Assembly (NCBI GenBank): GCA_028023455.1
Contig: JAQFVV010000043.1
Location: forward strand, 2,109,483 to 2,173,482
DNA length: 64,000 bases
Reading direction: 5' to 3'
Source of the DNA: Epiperipatus broadwayi
Lineage: Eukaryota > Onychophora > Udeonychophora > Euonychophora > Peripatidae
The notes under the pieces are model-generated. The model did not search any database, was not told the origin of the DNA, and saw only the letters and a list, made by a program, of their open reading frames with translations. Of this stretch, positions 34,043 to 43,269 are shown piece after piece. The position numbers and the translations under genes are program-made. Each line of letters begins with the position of its first letter. Positions within the stretch are counted from its first letter, which is position 1.

Positions 34043-34292
34043 AAGCAAAACTCCATATAGTAGTGCCACCTGTGCTAAACAGAGTAATCAATGGATGCCA
34101 GAAGGTTTGTGCATAAAATCTCTATCCAATGCCTACTCATCCAATATCCCCAGACCAGTTTCTGGCTTGTGGCCTTCATCAGTGAGGAGCTTTGGATCTG
34201 AGAGCACTTCATCTAGATCTTAGCATCTAATGCAAACCTCTAGCAAACACCTTTTATAAACAATTATGTGCTAGTATTGGAGATGTGATCAT
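34043..34292 (-). mobile_element. Family-A element, 250 bp, with exact 14-bp target duplication
   Basis: A single minus-oriented family-A unit: CTCCATATAGTAGTGCCACC at one side, the ribozyme in the middle, TTATGTGCTAGTATTGGAGA at the other. GTAAACTTATTGGA flanks it exactly (34029-34042 and 34293-34306), and the Gypsy frame resumes afterwards. This fixes the boundaries of one mobile family-A unit. Confidence 0.85.
34147..34188 (-). ncRNA. Hammerhead ribozyme motif, family A
   Basis: Minus strand: TCCTCA, CTGATGA (plus 34176-34182), A, GGC-CACAA-GCC, A, GAAAC, TG, GTC, TGGGGA. Every core base is intact. Stem I has 6 pairs (one G-T) and stem III is AC-TG-GT. Confidence 0.75.
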
Positions 34293-35124
34293 GTAAACTT
34301 ATTGGACACAATAAATATTTTTAAAAAGGTAAATAATTCCAAAATAGCTGAATGGACACACAAGACCATGGATATATTGAGCTGAAGAGTTGGATCCATT
34401 GTAGATGGTCAAATAGTCGACCAAGCTCCATTGCTATATCAATCTGGATTGCCCACTAGAGTTTGTCAGTCTGTGAAGAATGTATACTGATAATTGAGTG
34501 CTGATATCAACAGAAGAACATAAACAAGTGTTAAAGCTGTAACATAAAGGACATGCAGAAATAGTATGGATGAAGGCACTTGCACATTCAAAGAAGGTGG
34601 TAGTTTAAAATAATGGAAATTGAACAGATGGTAAAAACCTATCATGATTATCAATCCTCAGCTGATTTAACAAAAAAAAAAAATACAAACCATAGACAAA
34701 GGCAAAAAAACCCATGAGAATGCATTCAAAGACCTATGAATGGATATTTATTTTTAATAACAGTAAATTCATATTCTCAATGGATTGAATATAGCTTATT
34801 AAAACCACTTAATTCTGCCAATTTAGAAAACTATGTGGCAGATAAAGGGATATGCCTAGTTCTTATTCCAGCCTACCACCCAGCCTCTAATGGACTTGTG
34901 AAAAAGGCAATTCAAAGTTTAAAATCTGTTTTTAAGGAAAATAAAAATTACAGATATGAAAGATGCACTGATCAACATTTAGGCTGAGTGCTTCAAATAC
35001 TAAAATGCTTGCAGAGTTACTATTTGGATGAAAATGTCATACGCACTTATCGAAACTGTTACCATCTTAAAAGAGTATTTCCAAAAAAGAAATTTATAAT
35101 ACAAACTTCCTGAAATTAAGGTTA
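34293..35124 (+). pseudogene. Gypsy-type retrotransposon pol: integrase (piece 2)
   Basis: The zinc-binding N-terminal part of integrase reads VLKL, HKGHAEIVWMKALAHS near 34530-34600. The core includes MNGYLFLITVNSYSQWIEYS near 34736-34795 and YHPASNGLVKKAIQSLK near 34872-34922. After a frameshift near 34985 comes KMLAELLFG and CHTHLSKLLPS near 35001-35066. The piece ends at the 13-bp target duplication of the next insertion. An A-run near 34671-34682 and several stops break it. Confidence 0.75.
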
Positions 35125-35256
35125 AACCACTAAACATCACATGATCACCATCTCTTATGCTAGCACATAACTGTTATTAAACAGGCAAAACTCTCCATAC
35201 AGTAGTGCCACCCTGTGCCAACCAGAGTCTAGGTGCAGTCCTCTCAGATCCAAGGC

Positions 35257-35298
35257 TCCTCACTGATGAAAGCCACAAGCCAGAAACTAGTCTGGGGA
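35257..35298 (+). ncRNA. Hammerhead ribozyme motif, array unit 1
   Basis: TCCTCA, CTGATGA (35263-35269), stem II with AGC-CACAA-GCC, GAAAC (35283-35287), TA, GTC, TGGGGA. Stem I is 6 pairs with one G-T; stem II keeps only two G-C pairs because the first G is A. Predicted cleavage is after C35292. Confidence 0.75.
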
Positions 35299-35686
35299 TA
35301 TTGGATGAGTAGGCACTAGATGGGGATTTTATGCACAAGCCTTCTGGCATCCATTGATTATTCTGGTTGGCACAGGGTGGCACTACTGTATGGAGAGTTT
35401 TGCCTGTTTAATAATAGTTATGTGCTAGCATAAAAAATGGTGATCATGTGATGTTTAGTGATTTAACACCAATCCTGCGGTGGCTATGGTTGTTAAAGAG
35501 CCAAAGACACCAAAATATATGGGTGCTGAACTGAATTCAGATATAAGCTATTGAGCTTAGATTGAAAATATTATTGTGTTTTCAATTTCATTCTCATAAT
35601 TTTGTAGTTAAGTAGGGATAAAAGGTGGCTGCTGGAGGGTTGCATTAGATCCTAAGATCTAGTTGCAGTGCTTTCAGATCCAAGGC

Positions 35687-35720
35687 TCCTCGCTGATGAA
35701 GGCCAAAACTAGTCTGGGGA
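35687..35720 (+). ncRNA. Hammerhead motif, array unit 2, stem II deleted
   Basis: TCCTCG, CTGATGA (35693-35699), AGGCC, then AAAACTAGTC, TGGGGA. About eight bases of loop II and the second half of stem II are missing, so this unit cannot form a normal hammerhead. Confidence 0.6.
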
Positions 35721-36113
35721 TATTGGATGAGTAAGCACTAGATGGGGATTTTATGCACAAGCCTTCTGGCATCTAATGATTATTCTGGTTGGCAAAGGGT
35801 GGCACTACTGTAGGGAGAGTTTTGCCTGTTTAATAAGTTATGTGCTAGCATAAGAGATGTGATCATGTGATGTTTATTGGTTTAACACCAACCCTGCCTA
35901 ATAGAATAGTGTTTGCTATGGTTGTTAAAGAGCCAAAGACACCAAAATGTATGGGTGCTGAACTGTCTTCAGACCCATATGACTATATACTATTGAGCTT
36001 AGACTGAAAATATTATTGTTTTCATTCTCAGTTTTGTAGTTGAAATAAAAGGTGGCTGCTGGAGGGTTGCCTTAGATCCTAAGATCTAGGTGCAGTGCTC
36101 TCAGATCCAAGGC

Positions 36114-36155
36114 TCCTCACTGACGAAGGCCACAAGCCAGAAACTAGTCTGAGGA
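36114..36155 (+). ncRNA. Hammerhead ribozyme motif, array unit 3, fully Watson-Crick stem I
   Basis: TCCTCA, CTGACGA (36120-36126), A, GGC-CACAA-GCC, A, GAAAC, TA, GTC, TGAGGA. Stem I is six Watson-Crick pairs because the third base is A, not G. Core position 7 is C, which hammerheads tolerate. Predicted cleavage is after C36149. This is the best-paired unit of the array. Confidence 0.8.
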
Positions 36156-36551
36156 TATTGTATGAGTAGGCACTAGATGGGAATTTTATAGCATCCATTG
36201 ATTACTCTGGTTGGAACAGGGTGGCACTACTGTATGGAGAGCTTTTCCTGTTTAATAACAGTTATGTGCTAGCATAAGAGATGGTGATCATGTGATGTTT
36301 AGTGGCTTAACACCAATCCTGCCTAATAGGATAATGGTGACTATGGTTGTTAAAGAGCCAAAGACCCTAAAATGTATGGGTGCTGAACTGAGTTCAGACC
36401 CATATGACTATATAAGCTATGGAGCTTAGATTGAAAATATTATTGTTTTCAATTTCATTCTCATAGTCTTGTAGTTAAGTAGAGATAAAAGATGGCTGCT
36501 GAAGGATTGTATTAGATCCTAAGATCTAGATGCAGTGCTCTCAGATCCAGC

Positions 36552-36593
36552 TCCTCACTGACAAAGGCCACAAATCAGGAACTAGTCTGGGCA
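36552..36593 (+). ncRNA. Hammerhead-like motif, array unit 4, decayed
   Basis: TCCTCA, CTGACAA, GGCCACAAATC, GGAAC, TA, GTC, TGGGCA. Core G8 and A13 equivalents are altered and stem II is weak, so it is probably dead. Confidence 0.55.
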
Positions 36594-36722
36594 TATTGGA
36601 TGAGTAGGCACTAGATGGGAATTTTATGCACAAGCCTTCTGGCATCCATTGTTTACTCTGGTTGGTACAGGCTTGGCACTACTGTATGTAGAGTTTTGCC
36701 TATTTAATAGAAATTAAAGTTA

Positions 36723-37640
36723 GTGAAACAGCGTAGGTTAGAGATCTAATAAAAAGGAAATGGATTCCAAGTACCATTGTGAAAATCTTATCTAAAGTTA
36801 TAAGAGTAACTCAAAAATGGATTACAAATCAAAAGATGTCACATATTTCTATTGTATGTCAATTGTGTTGAGTAGTAACCTTGCAGGAGCCAACCACAAA
36901 TTGGAAATTACAATAAATGAAGAGTGTGACAATACTTCCTCAAGTGATGCACCACCCATTGAGCAAGATATTGAAGCTAATGTCAAACTGGATGAAGAAA
37001 TTGCCAATCTAAGCAATGGTGATTGATCATCAAGATTTGAGGAACTAACCAACATAAATACAGATCAAGGTAAGAACAGAAATAAGTCTACTTCTAGACA
37101 TCAGAGGAACTGAAGAAAGCTTGACAAATTTAGAGATTATTTTCTACAATGATGGGAGGAGTGCACTGTCTGTACATATATTGATAATTGTATACATAAA
37201 GTTATTATTCAATCTATGTAAATTGTATAGATATTACATTGTATTGTTTCTTCCAGAAAGTAGATCATTCTAGAAAAACATTATTATTGAAGATTTTGAA
37301 TATTAATTTATGTAAGTTAGTGTAGTTAACCAAGAGACAAGCTGAGAGTGTGGCTAAAAAAAAGCTAGAAAGAGAATAGTCAGGGAGGCAGTGCAGTAAA
37401 AGTTACAGACAATCAAGCAGAGCAGAGAAATGTCAAGGTTAATTGATGTACCTCTCGAAAGGAACAAATGGTAGAGCTAAGTATAAACAATATATGTAAT
37501 CACATAGTGGTGAAAACTAAGAGTAAAAGAACTCATTACAGACTTTAAATTATAAGCGTTAATAAACTCTAATGTTAATGAACTGTATAAATATATTCAC
37601 AATGAGTGAAAATAAGCCATTTTCGCATATACATCAAGAC
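36723..37640 (+). pseudogene. Gypsy-type retrotransposon: integrase C-terminus and 3' region (piece 3)
   Basis: VRDLIKRKWIPSTIVKIL near 36738-36790 matches the post-core segment of Gypsy integrases that ends in WIPGTIVK-type text. It is followed by a short acidic tail frame (36817-37026: NEECDNTSSSDAPPIEQDIE). After the last stop the 37060-37640 region is non-coding. It may include the 3' LTR, but no matching 5' LTR is in the window to prove it. Confidence 0.65.
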
Positions 37641-37805
37641 ATTTCAATTTAATTGTGGAGATGGCAGAGATACCTAGAAGGTTGTTAAAGGTAAGAACCT
37701 TTTCATTTATCGATTTATTATTTAGAGATGGAGCTAGGGTGAACTATAAAAAAATGGCAAGGGGTCACAGGCTATAAAGAATTCTCAACAGCATCTTTAA
37801 CCAGA

Positions 37806-38405
37806 CTTTTTTTTTTCTCTCAGTGATGAGATGTTTATTCATCAAGAAAAAAAACAGATACAGTGAAACAAATGAAATTTCAGGAACAAAATGGTAAGAG
37901 GGGAGGATACATGTAAAAGGGAAGGGGAAGTGGAGAGGGGAATTGGTGTGTAGTTCAGGCTGGCTAGAAGAGCATGTCGTTGTGATTGAGTCCTATGGCA
38001 GAGGCTGAGAGGATGGGAGTTGGAGGATTGCCCAAGTGTCTGTGAGGAGTGGAGATGGAGCTAGTTTGGTGTCTCGGGTTTTGAGAGTGCGAATTGTCCA
38101 AGAGCTTTTGATTTACTGAAAGTACTCTCTGGTCAAGGATGATGGCACATCAGAGCAACCAGAGAGCATAGATGAGAAAAATTGACAGTCTAATGATTGC
38201 AAAGACCCTTGTTTCTAAGGATTCTTGGAGGTTGAAGATGGTATTTCTGTGCGAGGAAAGGTAGGAGTTGACGACATTTCTCATGCCAAGCAGAAAAGGA
38301 CATTTAAGTAGGAAGTGCTGGATGGTTTCATTGTCAGTTTTACAAAGCTGGCATATGGGAGAGATCTTGGTGAAACCCCTACGGTTAATATGTGAGTCCA
38401 AACTT
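37806..38405 (-). mobile_element. Zinc-ribbon LINE 3' end (5'-truncated)
   Basis: The minus-strand frame at 38150-38401 reads HINRRGFTKISPICQLCKTD, NETIQHFLLKCPFLLGMRN and AIIRLSIFLIYALWLL. This is the reverse-transcriptase zinc-binding domain (C-x2-C ... H-x4-C) at the C-terminus of some LINE ORF2 proteins. Decayed text continues to a 3' end with AATAAACATCTCATC and an A-run at 37806-37815. It is related in plan to 62810-63640 and 54020-54590, but diverged. It is GC-richer than its surroundings. Confidence 0.75.
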
Positions 38406-38739
38406 TACTTCAACTATGATGGCGAAAATAGAAGTCAAAATTTATACAATTTGAGTTATAAATATTCAAAAACTATAGAAAAAACACATAACATATCTAA
38501 CAATATACTTAAATAATTATCAATAGAGGAAATATTTTGATACTAAAAGTATGACTAAGATATTGTTATTTAGAAAAAAGTTAAGAGACAATTTGGAATC
38601 CAAATAATATACGCTAATTTTGTGAAATTAAGTTAATTAAGAAGTTATATTAAAAAAAAAAGAGAGAGAAAAATATATATATAATGGTTCATATCATATT
38701 TACTTATTTTATTACTAATTCAATATACATAAAGCACTG

Positions 38740-38860
38740 GTGGACACTTCTTATAGTTCGGTTTTTGCACAGCACCGCACGTCAGCCGATCACGATTGCC
38801 AACCTAGAGATCCGGTGGTCGTTTGCAGAGAGCGACATGATCTCAAAAGGTAGATAAAAA
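38740..38860. other. GC-richer island, unassigned
   Basis: About 120 bp containing GCACAGCACCGCACGTCAGC, CGATCACGATTGCCAACC and GATCCGGTGGTCG stand out from AT-rich neighbours. AAAAGGTAGAT at 38846 could pass as a splice donor. I see no frame long enough to call an exon, and no repeat partner in the window. Confidence 0.3.
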
Positions 38861-38869
38861 ATGCTTACT

Positions 38870-39245
38870 TTATCGCTAGAGATAGCGACGCCATAAATAG
38901 AAAAGACTCTTGCTACAAAATATCCAGGAAATGGAATACGTAACTATCGCATTTGCATAAATTTACATCGCTCCTAATCAATTTCTTATCTATTTATAAA
39001 ATGGCTAAGAATATGAAGGCTCTGACCCTTGAAAGCGCTTAGCCACTTAAGTTAATATATATATTAAAATAAAATATATATATACATTTCTTTATTTGTC
39101 TTCAGCTTTGTGGGCTTGTGCATGTTAGCGCATTTTACATTTTGCACTTTATACATATAAAGACAATTTATTTTAAAATTAGATAAAATTCTGTATGGAT
39201 ACAGCAAATAAAAACAGCAGTATTATTCTTATTATTACTTTAATG
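38870..39245. other. AT-rich stretch with no identified feature
   Basis: Microsatellite-like TA stretches and no recognisable element. Confidence 0.4.
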
Positions 39246-39248
39246 CAA

Positions 39249-39558
39249 TATAGAGAGCTTACCAATAGCTCAAAGAAGCTCATATTAATAAGTGCAGTAA
39301 GAGAAAATATTTAAAATCACTATTTTCTCTTTCTGCACTTATTAATAGGATGTGATGTGATACACTGTGACCTCCTTAAACAGGGTCCGGAATCTCTCAA
39401 CAACTATGCTCAGAGAAACTTGTTAGCCACTTTACCTTCCCTTTCCATTCCATTCCCTTTCCATTCCATTCCCCCTAAGTTTTCCCATAATCTGCTCCAT
39501 CCCATTTCCACAACATAATAGCTTGTTTGAGCTATTGGTACGCTCTCTATATTGTATT
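39249..39558. repeat. Foldback repeat, family G
   Basis: Outer arms AATATAGAGAGCTTACCAAT-AGCTCAAA (39249-39277) and TTTGAGCTATTGGTACG-CTCTCTATATT (39531-39558) are inverse of each other. A second inner hairpin pairs TTAATAAGTGCAG (39284) with CTGCACTTATTAATA (39336). The centre holds tandem CCTTTCCATTCCATTCC. The outer end resembles the AAGAGCCTGCTAATAGCTC end of family A2, so it may be a deleted relative without a ribozyme. Confidence 0.65.
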
Positions 39559-39559
39559 T

Positions 39560-41430
39560 TTGTAAATACAAGCTTTTTATAAAGTAATGTCATGCTATTA
39601 CTTTATATAAAATAAAATTAATCTAATTTTAATATTTGTTAAAAGATTGTTTTGAAAATTGACTTTATACTTATTGATTTTTCCTTTGTATATATACGGG
39701 TATATTTCTACTATTATTAAATAATATTACTATCATCTACTGATTAAGAGATTCAAAAGTCACGTGGTCTTTGTTAAGAACATCCATATCTACATTTTTC
39801 ACTTCTTGTTTTTTTCTTTTTATGATTTTTTAAATTACCTTTGATGTTAAAACATGTGTATCACTTGTTTTTTTAAGAGAGATGATAATATATTTTAAAT
39901 TTCTTGTAAATTTAATTTACAAGTTCAAAAATTAAAAAATATTTTATCACATATATCTACTTAATTCTAGAATAATTTTTTTTACCGTTTGTCTGCAATA
40001 CTTGTAGTGGGTTCAAAAAATGTTAAAACATTTTTAACAACAAAACAGGTTTGAATTTGTAATAAAGAAAATTTACTTAAAGCTGAGCGTTTTTAATACT
40101 AAGAAGTATCATAACTGTAACATTATGCGACTAAAGGAAGTTGAGATCTAGATTTAATTTTTGAATATTAAATAAGACTATCATATAATTGAATTTTTAG
40201 GAGTAGATTTACATACTAATGACGAACGTGGTTGCTACAAGTGCCACTTTTTAAAAAGAAGGGTGCTAGGGTCCTTTTTACTGATGATGTGGAGATCTTT
40301 AGCTGTTGACCAATTACCTACACCTTTCTGTCATTTCTTTTGGAACAAACGATATCAGCTGTAGAGATATCTCAAAGATATGGCCTGACTGCAACTCGTG
40401 ATCCAAGAAAATGGGAGAGTATTCATTACTTTTCTTGGTCCGGTTATACAGATATTTATGTTGGGCAAGTCTTATAAATAAGTCAGCTCAGGTATCAGCA
40501 TAATAAGACTAATGTTTTGTATTGTCTGCAAATTTCTATCATAATAATGGCAGCCATTACTAGCTTTTATGTATATAGATATTTTCAAATATCACTGATT
40601 AAATATCAAAATCTAGTTACCTCCATTGATCCTAACTTCATGATCCATGTGGGCAGTAATTTAGGGGTTAGCATATCATATCTGTCACACTGTCTACTTC
40701 CTTCCAAAAGAAAAAAATATCAATGCATTTAGAATCAGTCTTGAATAACTTCCGGCTACAAAACACAGGTAATTAGCTAAGATCCGGCTACAAAACACAG
40801 GTAATTAGCTAAGATCCAACTATCCAAAAAAATCAGGCGCTTACTAAGAATTTTTGGCTTTCTAAAAAAGGTTCATTACTCCTTTGATCTGATATATGAT
40901 GAGCTAAAGACTAAATCACTGCACAAAGCATTTATATATATATATGCATTAGTATATACTTAAAAGTAATTTTTTTAAGAAAAAAAGATTATTCAAAAAC
41001 CCAACAAATTTCTTACTCTCATATCTATTTTTTATTTTTTTTATTTGAATAATAAAACCTTCAAAACGATATAAAAGACTCTGAACGATTCCTTAGAAAT
41101 AGGGAAAGGAAAGAACTGAAATCTACAGACTCCTTTCAAGTGTTTAACTGAGAGTTATTTCAAAAGATGCTTCTAATATACATTAAGTCAACATTTCACG
41201 TAAACTATTTAAGAAATTTTATAAATTTTGAAATGGATTAAAATATGAGAAGCCGGAGAAGATAAAAATACAAGCGGATTTGTTTCTTCGTTGAATGAAT
41301 AACATCCAAAAGCATTTAATGAGTATAAGCATTTGCAGTTAACTTCTAACTACTATAATAATTACACAGTTTTGATGAAAATAAAAAAGTACATTTAGAT
41401 ATTCTTGACTTAACAGCTATAGTTATATAA
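39560..41430. other. AT-rich stretch with no identified feature
   Basis: One short direct duplication (GGCTACAAAACACAGGTAAT, near 40752 and 40784) and no recognised element or gene. A 71-codon frame at 40517-40732 is unsupported. Confidence 0.45.
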
Positions 41431-41433
41431 AGT

Positions 41434-41600
41434 AAATATAGGGGGTTTGAACACAGACTTTCAAGCACCCTTCAACTATCCACATTATCTCATACCACTG
41501 GTACACATGACCACACACATAATCACCAATATATGTATTTCGTACTAAACCAGCACTCATCATCTGGTCCACATTATCATCTCCTACATAGTGATGTACA
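41434..41600 (-). mobile_element. Family-B element, copy 6 (single arm)
   Basis: GGGGTTTGAACACAGACTTT, CTGGTACACATGACCACACA, then the ribozyme block and ATTATCATCTCCTACAT. Only one arm is present. Confidence 0.65.
41522..41577 (-). ncRNA. Hammerhead-like motif, family B
   Basis: Minus strand: GGACCAG, ATGATGA (core C3 lost), stem II GTGCT/AGTAC (5 pairs with one G-T and the canonical G-C closing pair), GAAA, stem III ATA-CA-TAT, A, TTGG. Stem II covaries, but the core change should inactivate it. Confidence 0.55.
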
Positions 41601-42019
41601 AGTAAATAAAAAAAAAGAAAGAAAAATGGCATCAAAAAAGGGAGTCACTTTTGAATTATATTCTACTATAATTACCAAAAGCTTTGAGATGAAAATTTTT
41701 TGTCACATATAAAAATGCATTGCGTTTAGCTGCAATTTTTACTCCAATAAAACTATAAATAAATAGACATCCAGCATACATATATATATTAAGCTGTGAT
41801 TATTTTATGTTGGCAATTAACAACTTGTGTTTAATTATTAAAACAAGTTTAAGATATATGTATAAACATGTTGAAGTTTTGAAAAGAAAAAGATTATTCT
41901 GCATTGAAGTCTTTAAAACTTGCAGAGCATACTTTCGACCGCTAAGACCAGAATCACAGCATTCGAAACCTGCAGGTTACATTGTGAAATTTAAATAAGG
42001 TAGAAATTATGTAACTAAT

Positions 42020-42345
42020 TTAAAAATAAGGGGCTTTGAACTCAAACTTTCACTCAACCTTCAACTCTCCATGCTATCTCATAGCACTGATGCACCTGAC
42101 CCCACATATGTCTAAAAGGTAAATAATCACTAAATACATATATTTCGTGTTAAACCAGCACTCGTCAGTTGGTCCAGATTATCATCTCTACACATATATA
42201 CAATTAGTGCTCAGTTTATATTAAGATACCAAACCTTCATACTTTAATGGACAGGCTCCAATCTACTCCACCCTCCAACTCTTCAGCCATCCATATCATT
42301 GAAAATCTGAAGATGGAATGCTCAAAGCTCACCCTAATGCCAAAT
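42020..42345 (-). mobile_element. Family-B element, copy 7
   Basis: It begins AAGGGGCTTTGAACTCAAAC and carries the ribozyme, then CAGTTTATATTAAGATACCA, ACTTTAATGGACAGGCT and CTCCAACTCTTCAGCCATCC. The second arm is absent. Confidence 0.7.
42124..42182 (-). ncRNA. Hammerhead ribozyme motif, family B
   Basis: Minus strand: AATCT-GGA-CCAA, CTGACGA, stem II GTGCT/AACAC (4 of 5 pairs, closing G-C kept), GAAA, then an expanded TATATGTAT stem III region and TTAGTGATT. The core is intact and stem III is slightly lengthened. Confidence 0.6.
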
Positions 42346-42599
42346 ATTAAGTAACTAATTTAAATATTCCACATTTTGAACAATGGAGGACTTTCCTTTT
42401 TATTGACAGTATGGGATTTGTTAGAGATAAACCACACCTTTATTTTGCGTTTTCTATCGGCACGTTCACAACAACCAATGTTTCCCTTTACTGGGTCAAA
42501 GTTTAATACACTCCCCTTGAATAAATGATTATTAGTTTAATAATTATTAATGTTATGTTTTAATCTGACAGGTATATTGAGTTCACTCTAAATTTATAT

Positions 42600-42740
42600 C
42601 AAAGTTAGCAAAGATAGCTTATATTGGTGATTATTTATCTTTTCAACATGTGTGTCATCAGGTGGGTCAGCAATAGAAGATGGCACTGAGAGTTGTGGGT
42701 CATGTGAAAGTCTAAATTTGAATCCCGCATATATTACATA
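42600..42740 (+). mobile_element. Family-B partial copy starting near the ribozyme cleavage site
   Basis: Family text begins at about 42619 (TATTGGTGATTATTTATCTT) and continues to GAAAGTCTAAATTTGAATCC at the outer end. The sequence 5' of the predicted cleavage point, including CTGATGA and GAAA, is absent. Confidence 0.55.
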
Positions 42741-42779
42741 TATAAATGCAAGTGTTAAGCCTGTACAATGTATCAAAGA

Positions 42780-43260
42780 TAGCTTAATAACATCATAACT
42801 TTAAAGAATAGTTGGTCCATTCTATTTTTGATCTTCACTAAATGTACTGTGTTATTTATTCATAGCTGGGAAGAAGGATTTGTTCCCTAATGGCCTATAC
42901 TTAGTTCATGTTGTTTCATTATTAAAGCAAGATTAAAACCCATCAAAACATCACATGATCACCATTTCATATGATTGCACAGACTGTTAATAGCAATAGC
43001 ACTTGGTGCCAATACTATATGGACAAATTGCTATTGTTAAAACAAGATGATTAAATATAAGATTCTATCTCCATCGTTGGATAATTATTAATTCAATCAT
43101 TATCATATTTTCATTTGAATGGTATATTAAGTTTACTGAATTTCCATTAACGTTGGCAAAAGTAAGTTTATAAATGTCAAAAACTTAAAGAATAGATGGG
43201 TGACGGGTCCATTGTAACGATAGTTATTTATTGATAGCTGGAGGAAGGATGGTTGCTTCT
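42780..43260. repeat. Two diverged copies of a dispersed block related to 51.7-53.1 kb
   Basis: The block ACTTTAAAGAATAG...TCCATTCTATTTTTGATCTT...TTATTTATTCATAGCTG at 42797-42875 is matched at 43180-43250 by ACTTAAAGAATAGATGG...GTCCATTG...AGTTATTTATTGATAGCTG. Both resemble the units at 52398-52460 and 53005-53085. A short family-A fragment (CATCACATGATCACCAT) lies near 42950-42970. Confidence 0.5.
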
Positions 43261-43269
43261 CTTGATTAC

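Larger units (their letters stand above)
35125..36709 (+). mobile_element. Tandem family-A (retrozyme-like) array, four ribozymes, 13-bp target duplication
   Basis: It starts with an inverted partial unit (35125-35228), then runs through direct repeats whose hammerhead cleavage bases lie at 35292, 35714, 36149 and 36587, giving periods of 422, 435 and 438 nt. Each unit holds, in order: GCATTAGATCCTAAGATCTA, the ribozyme, GATGAGTAGGCACTAGATGG, TATGCACAAGCCTTCTGGCA, GTGGCACTACTGTATGGAGA, TTTAATAACAGTTATGTGCT, GGTGATCATGTGATGTTTAG, and TGTTAAAGAGCCAAAGAC. The array sits inside the Gypsy integrase and is flanked by GAAATTAAGGTTA (35112-35124) and GAAATTAAAGTTA (36710-36722). No protein is encoded. 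Head-to-tail ribozyme units with a target duplication are what a rolling-circle or circular-RNA retroposon would leave; that mechanism is inference. Confidence 0.85.

Noticed and set aside
34038-34223. 61-codon frame in the family-A repeat, also seen at 35177-35383 and 55820-56011
   Set aside because: The recurring peptide comes from the non-coding ribozyme repeat read in one frame. Copies are not kept open and the structure conserved is RNA, not protein.
32949-37620. Intact Gypsy element or endogenous virus
   Set aside because: Pol blocks are in order, but stops, frameshifts, a mutated RT active site and two insertions break it. No envelope-like frame and no paired LTRs were found.
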